DNA of 9,178 nucleotides from Terriglobia bacterium. GTDB lineage: Bacteria; Acidobacteriota; Terriglobia; UBA7540. The notes below the pieces were generated by a model. That model had not been told where the DNA came from. It searched no databases and was given only the letters and a program-made list of their open reading frames with translations. Below, in pieces: positions 1-4,752 of the stretch (its first letter is position 1; each line of letters begins with the position of its first letter). Position numbers and translations under genes: made by a program. The stretch is taken from positions 1-9,178 of the forward strand of contig JASHTO010000201.1 of the NCBI GenBank assembly GCA_030040515.1. The letters run 5' to 3'.

Positions 1-414
1 GACCTGCTGACCTACAAGAACCTCACCGCAGCCACTCCCAACGAGCCGGAGGTGGAAGCCGCCTTCGGGCAGACGATTGGAAATGACGCGCAGAGACTTC
101 ATACTTTGGGACGAAAATTTCTTCGCCGCCAGGGGCTGGAGGCGCTGGTGATCACACGCGGGCGCGACGGCATGGCGCTCTTCGAGCCGCGTCGCCCGCC
201 CTGCCACATTCCCATTTTCGGTTCGGACCAGGCCGTGGATGTAACGGGAGCGGGTGACACCGTGATCGCGGCATTTACGCTGGCGCTGGCCGCAGCCGCC
301 AGTTTTCTGGATGCGGCGCGCATCGCCAACTGCGCGGGAGGAATCGTGGTGATGAAGCGCGGCACGGCCACCGTTTCGCTTGGCGAGCTTACGGAGGCGA
401 TTCGCAATCTATGA
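1..414 (+). CDS. rfaE1: D-glycero-beta-D-manno-heptose-7-phosphate kinase, 3' end (partial)
   Basis: This is the C-terminal 137 codons of a PfkB/ribokinase-family sugar kinase; the reading frame is open to the left window edge, so the start lies outside. The family member proposed here phosphorylates heptose 7-phosphate at C1 in the cytoplasm, an early step of ADP-heptose synthesis for LPS core. Visible signatures are TPNEPEVEAAF at partial residues 12-22 (the RfaE1 'TPNxxE' segment) and the PfkB signature DVTGAGD at partial residues 80-86. The final Asp86 is the expected catalytic base and the GAG forms the anion hole. The tail CAGGIVVMKRGTATVS is typical of heptose kinases. The RfaE1 assignment over other PfkB kinases is supported by the adenylyltransferase gene that follows with an ATGA overlap (411-414). 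In Escherichia coli the two activities are fused in HldE; here they are separate proteins. The GTG at 52 is internal, not the start. Confidence 0.93.
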   Translation, partial: DLLTYKNLTAATPNEPEVEAAFGQTIGNDAQRLHTLGRKFLRRQGLEALVITRGRDGMALFEPRRPPCHIPIFGSDQAVDVTGAGDTVIAAFTLALAAAASFLDAARIANCAGGIVVMKRGTATVSLGELTEAIRNL

Positions 415-893
415 GCGCCGCCGTGATTCCGCGCGAAGAAGTGCGCGCCCTGGGTGAACGCCTGCGCCGCGCGGGCTGCCGCATTGCCTTCGCCAACGGC
501 TGCTTCGATCTTCTTCACGTCGGCCACGTGCGATATCTCGAAGGGGCGAAGCGTTGCGGTGATGTGCTGGTGGTGGGCGTGAACAGTGACCGCGCCGTGG
601 CGGCCTTGAAAGGCCAGGGGCGGCCGATCATTCCCGCCGAAGGGCGCGCGGAATTGGTGGCGGCGCTCGAATCCGTGGATTACGTCGTTATTTTCGACGG
701 GCTCACCGCGGCGGAGGTTCTTCTTGACCTGCGGCCACATGTCCATTGCAAGGGCACGGATTATTCCCGCGAGACTGTTCCTGAGCGCGATGTGGTAAAG
801 AGCTTTGGCGGCGAAGTGGAGATCGTGGGCGACCCGAAAAATCACTCGACGCGGGAACTGTTGGCGGAAATCTCTCGCCGCGCACGGGGGTGA
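411..893 (+). CDS. rfaE2: D-glycero-beta-D-manno-heptose 1-phosphate adenylyltransferase
   Basis: This is a 160-residue cytidylyltransferase-like nucleotidyltransferase that transfers AMP from ATP to heptose 1-phosphate, giving ADP-D-glycero-D-manno-heptose in the cytoplasm. The Rossmann-like N-terminus carries FANGCFDLLHVGHVRYLE at residues 27-44, including the HxGH nucleotide-binding motif (HVGH, 36-39). GVNSD follows at 56-60, and the family's C-terminal block KGTDYSRETVPERDVV is at 114-129. The STREL at 146-150 stands in place of the common STT/STS. Its length matches free-standing RfaE2 proteins and the second domain of HldE. The ATG overlaps the kinase stop (ATGA), and a GGAGG lies upstream at 393-397, about 13 nt from the start, so translational coupling is likely. 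The pair supplies the donor for the heptosyltransferase downstream. The D-to-L epimerase (hldD) and the 1,7-bisphosphate phosphatase (gmhB) are not in the window. Confidence 0.95.
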   Translation: MSAAVIPREEVRALGERLRRAGCRIAFANGCFDLLHVGHVRYLEGAKRCGDVLVVGVNSDRAVAALKGQGRPIIPAEGRAELVAALESVDYVVIFDGLTAAEVLLDLRPHVHCKGTDYSRETVPERDVVKSFGGEVEIVGDPKNHSTRELLAEISRRARG

Positions 894-1066
894 GCGCGGT
901 GGCACGCCCATCCTGCCCGTGCAGACATTTTGTAGGGGCAACCCTTGTGGTTGTCCCGCCTGGGCGGGAGCGGCCACGCCCCGTCGCCAGGAGGCTCTGG
1001 GCCGCAGGGCGAGCGCACCCCCGGCGAGCCGATTTTTTCACTGATTTGGGGAGTCAGCAGGCAGGA
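894..1066 (+). repeat. REP-like palindromic repeat filling the rfaE2-waaC gap
   Basis: This 173-bp non-coding gap interrupts an otherwise overlapping gene cluster. It contains consecutive small hairpins. GGGGCAACC (935-943) faces GGTTGTCCC (949-957) with 8 of 9 pairs. CCCGCC (955-960) faces GGCGGG (963-968). It then contains a core, CCCGTCGCCAG (980-990) plus a 23-bp block at 993-1015. That core recurs on the opposite strand at 4622-4660, with the first 11 bp identical and 21 of 23 bp identical in the second block. The unit begins TGTAGGGGC (931), comparable to TGTAGCGGC at the matching end of the second copy. A T6 run at 1033-1038 follows only a tiny stem, so I do not call a terminator. The frame of the downstream gene happens to stay open through the repeat, but the sequence does not look coding. 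Confidence 0.7.
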
Positions 1067-2104
1067 ATGAACGATGCGGCGCAGCGATTCCTGATGGTTC
1101 GTCTCAGCTCGATTGGCGACATCGTTCACGCGTTGCCGGCGGCGGCGGCGCTGGCGGAAACCTTCCCGCAAGCGCAATTGCATTGGGTGGTGGAAAAGCG
1201 CTATGCCGCGCTGCTGGCCGGAAACCCGCATCTTCATCGCGTCATTGCGCTCGATACCTTGGGGTGGCGCGAACGTTTGACCTCCTCCGCAACCTTTAAA
1301 GAAATCTGCAATGGAATATTTGACCTGCGCCGCACGCCATACACCGCGGCCCTGGATTTTCAGGGACTCTGGAAGTCCGCGATGGTAGCGCGGCTCAGCG
1401 CTTCCCCTGAACGCATTGGATTCAGCGAGCGCTGGATGCGCGAGCCGAGTGCGGCGATTCTTTACACCCAAAAGGTGTCTCCGCCCGAGGGCGCCCACGT
1501 GGTGGAAGAAAATCTGGCGCTGGTGGAGCGGGTTGGAGCGCGGGCCGGCCGATGGCAATTTCCGCTGCCCCGGTATGAGCAGGATGACGCGCATGTGGAG
1601 GAGCAACTCGCCGCATTGGATTCGAAAAACTTCATTTTGATAAATCCCGGCGGAGGGTGGCGCTCAAAGCGCTGGTCGCCGGAGAATTATTCCTCGCTGA
1701 TCCGCCAATTGAGCCGTGCCCGGCAGGAGAAAATCATTCTAAGTGGTTCGCCGTCGGAGGGAACTTTGATCGCTGGAATTTTGCAGGGCGCGGGAACCGG
1801 CAACGCGCGCTATCTGCCCGCTACCATCGTGCAATTCATTGCACTGGCGCGGCGCGCGCGGCTCTTTATCGGCGGAGACACGGGTCCCTTGCACCTGACG
1901 GCCGCAGTGGGCACTCCCATCGTGGGGATTTACGGGCCCACGGACCCGGCGCGCAATGGGCCGTTTGCCGCCGACGATATCGCCCTGTATAACCACGCTC
2001 CGGTTGACCACACGCGCAATCCCAACGCCGGCTATCTTTCGGGAATTTCCGTCGAATCGGTGATGGAGGCGGTTGAAACACGTCTCGCGAGGGTGAATGA
2101 ATAG
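1067..2104 (+). CDS. waaC: ADP-heptose--LPS heptosyltransferase, GT9 family (heptosyltransferase I-like)
   Basis: This is a 345-residue GT-B fold glycosyltransferase of family 9, expected to add L-glycero-D-manno-heptose from ADP-heptose to the Kdo of lipid A core at the inner face of the cytoplasmic membrane. The N-terminus RFLMVRLSSIGDIVHALPA (residues 7-25) is the family hallmark; Asp18 aligns with the conserved catalytic Asp of WaaC. LDFQGLWKSA (97-106) resembles WaaC's 'D-QGL-KSA', which favours heptosyltransferase I over II. The C-terminal donor site shows INPGGGWRSKRW (192-203) and GGDTGPLHLTAAVGTP (269-284), then YGPTDP (289-294). I chose ATG 1067 because it gives the family's usual N-terminus. 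The frame extends to GTG 890, but that stretch is a repeat. ATG 1094 would leave the protein starting right at the first strand. A GGGGAG at 1048-1053 is a rather distant ribosome-binding site. It follows two ADP-heptose synthesis genes. Confidence 0.9.
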   Translation: MNDAAQRFLMVRLSSIGDIVHALPAAAALAETFPQAQLHWVVEKRYAALLAGNPHLHRVIALDTLGWRERLTSSATFKEICNGIFDLRRTPYTAALDFQGLWKSAMVARLSASPERIGFSERWMREPSAAILYTQKVSPPEGAHVVEENLALVERVGARAGRWQFPLPRYEQDDAHVEEQLAALDSKNFILINPGGGWRSKRWSPENYSSLIRQLSRARQEKIILSGSPSEGTLIAGILQGAGTGNARYLPATIVQFIALARRARLFIGGDTGPLHLTAAVGTPIVGIYGPTDPARNGPFAADDIALYNHAPVDHTRNPNAGYLSGISVESVMEAVETRLARVNE

Positions 2105-2639
2105 CGCTTACGCTGCGTGGGCCGCGCGCTGGCGCGTACCGCTGGGATTTCTGCTGGGCATCGCCTTTCTCGTCTTTTCCCGTCCTACGTTTGAGATGCT
2201 CATTGCCGGCGGCGCCGTGGGAGCCGTGGGAGTGGCACTGCGCGCTTATGCCGCCGGGCATCTTGCCAAGAACCAAAAGCTCGCCATGAGCGGTCCCTAC
2301 GCCTACACACGCAACCCGCTTTATCTGGGTAGCGCGCTCATCGGCGCGGGGCTCGCGTGGGCGGGGGGGAGTGGGATTCTGGCACTGGCCTTTGCCGTGT
2401 TGTTCGCGGCGGTCTATTGGCCGGTCATACGCCGGGAAGAAGAATACTTGCGTCGCCAGTTCGGAGAGGTCTACGATGGATATGCCAAGAGGGTTCCCCT
2501 CTTTCTCCCGCGCTTTCGCCGGCCGGCGGACGGGGAGAAATTCCAGTGGAAGCAGTACTGGAAGAATCGCGAATACGAAGCCTTTCTCGGTTACCTTGCT
2601 GTTCTGATTTTTCTGGCGTTCAAAATCCGGCTCCGTTAG
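2097..2639 (+). CDS. Isoprenylcysteine carboxyl methyltransferase (ICMT)/PEMT-like integral membrane methyltransferase
   Basis: This is a 180-residue integral membrane protein. Hydrophobic segments lie at about residues 14-28, 33-53, 76-108 (probably two helices) and 163-175. The family signature is clear: SGPYAYTRNPLYLGS (65-79) followed by the cytosolic EEEYLRRQFGEVYDGYAKRV (114-133), the SAM-binding half seen in ICMT, NnrU and phospholipid N-methyltransferases. Bacteria lack prenylated CaaX proteins of the eukaryotic type, so the substrate is unknown; a lipid or small hydrophobic acceptor is possible. The segment after the catalytic motif (141-180) is unusually long and ends in another hydrophobic stretch. 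The ATG at 2097 overlaps the end of the heptosyltransferase gene by 8 bp, with GAGGGTG directly before it, which suggests coupled translation. The position in the LPS heptose cluster suggests an envelope role, but that is inference. Confidence 0.85.
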   Translation: MNSAYAAWAARWRVPLGFLLGIAFLVFSRPTFEMLIAGGAVGAVGVALRAYAAGHLAKNQKLAMSGPYAYTRNPLYLGSALIGAGLAWAGGSGILALAFAVLFAAVYWPVIRREEEYLRRQFGEVYDGYAKRVPLFLPRFRRPADGEKFQWKQYWKNREYEAFLGYLAVLIFLAFKIRLR

Positions 2640-2655
2640 ATGGGAACAGGGTGTA

Positions 2656-3489
2656 TTGGTGAAAATCTGCGCGCTTGACGCGTCGATACATTTATCGAGG
2701 TGGCGGCGGGTATGCGTGTGGCTTGCCGCGTTGCTGCCCCTGACGCTGGCCGCGGGCATGGCGCAGACTCCGCAGCAACCCTTTGAACCCGGTGAGACGC
2801 TCACTTATGACGTTACGTGGACGGTGTTTCGCGCGGGCGTGGTAACCACGACCCTGCGGACCATCGGCAAAAAGGACAACGATTCATATGAAATCACCGC
2901 CACGGCGCAGTCGCAGGGGTTTGTCAATATTCTCTTCGCCGTCAACAACGTTTTCCGCGCCACTTCCAGCCCCGAGACGCTCTGCTCCGAGGGAATTACC
3001 AAAAAAGTGAGCGAGGGACGCCGGCAAAAGGACACGCATATCGCCTTTGACTACGCCCGGAAACTTGCCCTTCTCGATGAACGCGATTTGAACCAGCCCT
3101 CGGCGACGCCCAAACACGAGGAATTCGACATCCCACCCTGCGTGGAAGATGTCGTGACCGCGTTCTATTATCTTCGACGCCAGCCTCTGGTGGTCGGTCA
3201 CACGCTCGAATTGCCGGTGAACGACGGCTCGAAAACCCGGCGTGTGATCGTCGACGTGCAGGCGCGCGAGAAAGTGCAAACACCCGTGGGTATTTTCGAC
3301 GCGGTGCGCGTGGAGCCGAAGGTATTTAATGGCCTGCTGAAGCGTAAAGGGAGAATGTTTATCTGGTTCAGCGACGAACCTCGCCACCTGCCGCTGCGCA
3401 TTAAGGCTGAAATCTCGGTGGGTACCATCACCGGCACTCTGCGCTCCGTTTCCTACCCGAAGTCCAACGCGCCGCCGAATTCTCACTGA
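2656..3489 (+). CDS. Secreted/periplasmic DUF3108 family protein
   Basis: This is a 277-residue protein if read from TTG 2656, or 276 from GTG 2659. GTG 2659 is the likelier start, since an AGGG at 2648-2651 sits at proper spacing. The N-terminus has a basic stretch (SRWRR, 14-18) and a hydrophobic core (VWLAALLPLTLAAGMA, 21-36), then AQ-TPQ: a Sec signal peptide with probable cleavage after A36 or Q37. The mature part shows the DUF3108 pattern: PGETLTYDVTW (45-55), PPCVEDVVTAFYYLRR (160-175) and GRMFIWFSDEPRHLPLRIKA (232-251), then EISVGTITGTL at the end. Members are predicted beta-rich envelope proteins; no biochemical function is established. The gene starts 16-19 bp after the methyltransferase, so it is probably the last gene of the heptose cluster. 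No obvious intrinsic terminator follows immediately. Confidence 0.88.
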   Translation: MVKICALDASIHLSRWRRVCVWLAALLPLTLAAGMAQTPQQPFEPGETLTYDVTWTVFRAGVVTTTLRTIGKKDNDSYEITATAQSQGFVNILFAVNNVFRATSSPETLCSEGITKKVSEGRRQKDTHIAFDYARKLALLDERDLNQPSATPKHEEFDIPPCVEDVVTAFYYLRRQPLVVGHTLELPVNDGSKTRRVIVDVQAREKVQTPVGIFDAVRVEPKVFNGLLKRKGRMFIWFSDEPRHLPLRIKAEISVGTITGTLRSVSYPKSNAPPNSH

Positions 3490-3542
3490 GGCCTATCGCG
3501 AAATACAAGTAGCGGCGGCGTGGAAATCGAGTATAAGCTTAA

Positions 3543-3598
3543 CAACAGGCCGCATCGTTGCGGGCGGTCAATGCTGCGCAATCGGGAGCGGCCTGTTG
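3543..3598 (+). promoter_or_regulatory. Potential leader hairpin upstream of the yihY-family gene
   Basis: CAACAGGCCGC (3543-3553) and GCGGCCTGTTG (3588-3598) are perfect 11-bp inverted repeats. Inside them CGTTGCG (3556-3562) can pair with CGCAATCG (3577-3584) with one bulge, leaving a 14-nt loop. The right arm ends 4 nt before the ATG at 3603, and the only GGGAG-like ribosome-binding site (3584-3588) lies at its base. The folded RNA would therefore hide initiation at 3603. No T-run follows, so it does not look like a terminator for the preceding gene. The rest of the gap (3490-3542) has only a TATAAG at 3532-3537 without a convincing -35 box. Confidence 0.5.
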
Positions 3599-3602
3599 AA
3601 GT

Positions 3603-4532
3603 ATGCCAACCGCATCGTCACTGGGAATAGGCAAGAGCATGCGTGAGCGCCTGGCGAGGAGCTGTCATGTGCTGCGTGAGGCCTTGCGGCATTTCCTGAG
3701 GGAAGACTCGCTGATGGTGTCGGCTTCGATCGCTTACCACAGCCTGCTGGGCATATTTCCGCTTCTTCTGCTTCTCCTCGGAATGTGTGGCCTCTATATT
3801 CGACGCTTTGCGCCCGAAGTGCCACTTTCGGTCGTCCTCCAGCGCTATCTGCCCTTCCGCACCGACGTCATTATGCAGAATCTGGTGAGCATCCGAGGTG
3901 CTTACGGAAAAATCACGCTGATCTCAATCCTGCTGCTGCTTTGGAGCTCTTCGGGTGTGTTCGTGCCGCTCGAAAATGCTCTGAATCGCGCCTGGAGTGT
4001 CGCTGAGCGCCGCCGCTGGTGGCGAAGCCGTCTGCTGGCGCTGGAGATGTCGTGCATCGTGGGGTCTTTGATTTTGATTTCTACCGCGTTCGTGGGCCTG
4101 GGCCCGGTCTTCCGCCGCCGGTTGGAGGGCATGCTGGGGCCGCACCTGCATTCCCTGGCGATTTTCCTTTACCACATGCTGACGGCATTCAGTTCGTTTG
4201 GCCTCTCGTTGCTTATGTTCCTGGTGGTTTTTGAGAGGCTCCCGAATCGGCCCATGAACCTGCCGCGGGCCTTGCCCGGAGCGTTACTCACGGCCTTGCT
4301 CTGGGAATCTGCCCGCGGGCTTTTGACCGTCTTCATGCCCTACTTTAATTATCACCATGTCTACGGCTCGATCGGCGTCGTGGTGTCGCTCATGACCTGG
4401 GCCTACATTTCGTCGGCCATCATGCTGTTCGGCGCGCAAGTTTCCCGCACGCTTTATGGAACCTTGGAAGCCAGCAACCAGGCCGTCAGCAGGGCCATTC
4501 CCATCTCAGCCCTTAAATCTCTCGAAATGTAG
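3603..4532 (+). CDS. YihY/virulence factor BrkB family membrane protein
   Basis: This is a 309-residue polytopic membrane protein of the YihY/BrkB family, once misnamed ribonuclease BN. Its transport or envelope role is unresolved. Hydrophobic segments lie at about residues 40-65, 103-122, 145-166, 185-210, 222-243 and 254-280, giving the usual six helices. Family landmarks are DSLMVSASIAYHSLLGIFPL (35-54; the usual 'aaaiAyy-lfSlFPll' block), the LENALNRAW loop (123-131), and the C-terminal YGSIGVVVSLMTWAYISSAIMLFGA region (254-278). Two starts are possible. ATG 3603 has its ribosome-binding site inside a hairpin. ATG 3639 (MRERLARS...) has an AGG 7 nt upstream and would avoid the hairpin; it still includes all conserved helices. 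The gene stands apart from the heptose cluster by 113 bp and converges on the ADOP gene. Confidence 0.92.
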   Translation: MPTASSLGIGKSMRERLARSCHVLREALRHFLREDSLMVSASIAYHSLLGIFPLLLLLLGMCGLYIRRFAPEVPLSVVLQRYLPFRTDVIMQNLVSIRGAYGKITLISILLLLWSSSGVFVPLENALNRAWSVAERRRWWRSRLLALEMSCIVGSLILISTAFVGLGPVFRRRLEGMLGPHLHSLAIFLYHMLTAFSSFGLSLLMFLVVFERLPNRPMNLPRALPGALLTALLWESARGLLTVFMPYFNYHHVYGSIGVVVSLMTWAYISSAIMLFGAQVSRTLYGTLEASNQAVSRAIPISALKSLEM

Positions 4533-4555
4533 CGCCGCACATTTTGGAAACTGCT

Positions 4556-4700
4556 TTCTATACGGAACGACATAAGTGTTTGCGTATTTGGCTGTAGTGG
4601 CGGTCTATGGCCGCCGGTCGGCGCTCGCCCTGCGACCCAAAGCCGTCTTCTGGCGACGGGTCGTAGAGCGCCGCTACAATTTATGTCGCTCCGTATAGAA
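4556..4700. mobile_element. MITE-like 145-bp element with 20-bp inverted terminal repeats and nested palindrome
   Basis: The gap between convergent genes (4533-4752) is dominated by this element. Outer arms TTCTATACGGAACGACATAA (4556-4575) and TTATGTCGCTCCGTATAGAA (4681-4700) are inverted repeats matching at 19 of 20 positions. Inside, TGTAGTGGCGGTCTATGGCC (4593-4612) faces a 16-of-20 inverted match at 4659-4678. The interior on the minus strand (4622-4660) matches the repeat at 980-1015. There is no ORF and no evident target-site duplication at the outer boundaries, so calling it mobile is inference. It could also fold as a long RNA stem between the two converging transcripts. The remaining bases, 4533-4555 and 4701-4752, show nothing else that I recognise. 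Confidence 0.6.
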
Positions 4701-4752
4701 CCGTTAGCCATGGACTGTCAATTACCGAGCGGCTCGTAGGGGGTGCCGCAGA

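Noticed and set aside
52..414. GTG at 52 as the start of the kinase gene
   Set aside because: The frame is open to base 1, and the conserved TPNEPE motif begins before this codon.
99..977. 292-residue ORF on the minus strand
   Set aside because: It is antisense to rfaE1 and rfaE2, which have clear conserved motifs. Composition is low-complexity Arg/Ala with no recognisable domain.
1021..1038. Intrinsic terminator before waaC (GGC-GA-GCC followed by T6)
   Set aside because: The stem is only three base pairs with a 2-nt loop, and termination here would cut the heptose cluster in two.
890..1066. N-terminal extension of the heptosyltransferase to GTG 890 (59 extra residues)
   Set aside because: The stretch is a palindromic repeat whose frame is open by chance. 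Its translation is Arg/Pro/Ala-rich with no family similarity, and ATG 1067 gives the normal GT9 N-terminus.
1866..2804. 312-residue ORF on the minus strand
   Set aside because: It is antisense to waaC, the ICMT-like gene and the DUF3108 start, with no recognisable domain. It is a GC-rich shadow frame.
3509..3537. Sigma70 promoter with TATAAG at 3532-3537
   Set aside because: There is a fair -10 hexamer but no -35-like hexamer at 16-18 nt upstream, too weak to list as a feature.
4556..4700. Simple bidirectional intrinsic terminator for yihY and ADOP
   Set aside because: The outer arms are AT-rich with no adjoining T-run and a 105-bp interior, so a repeat element is a better description, although it may still affect termination.
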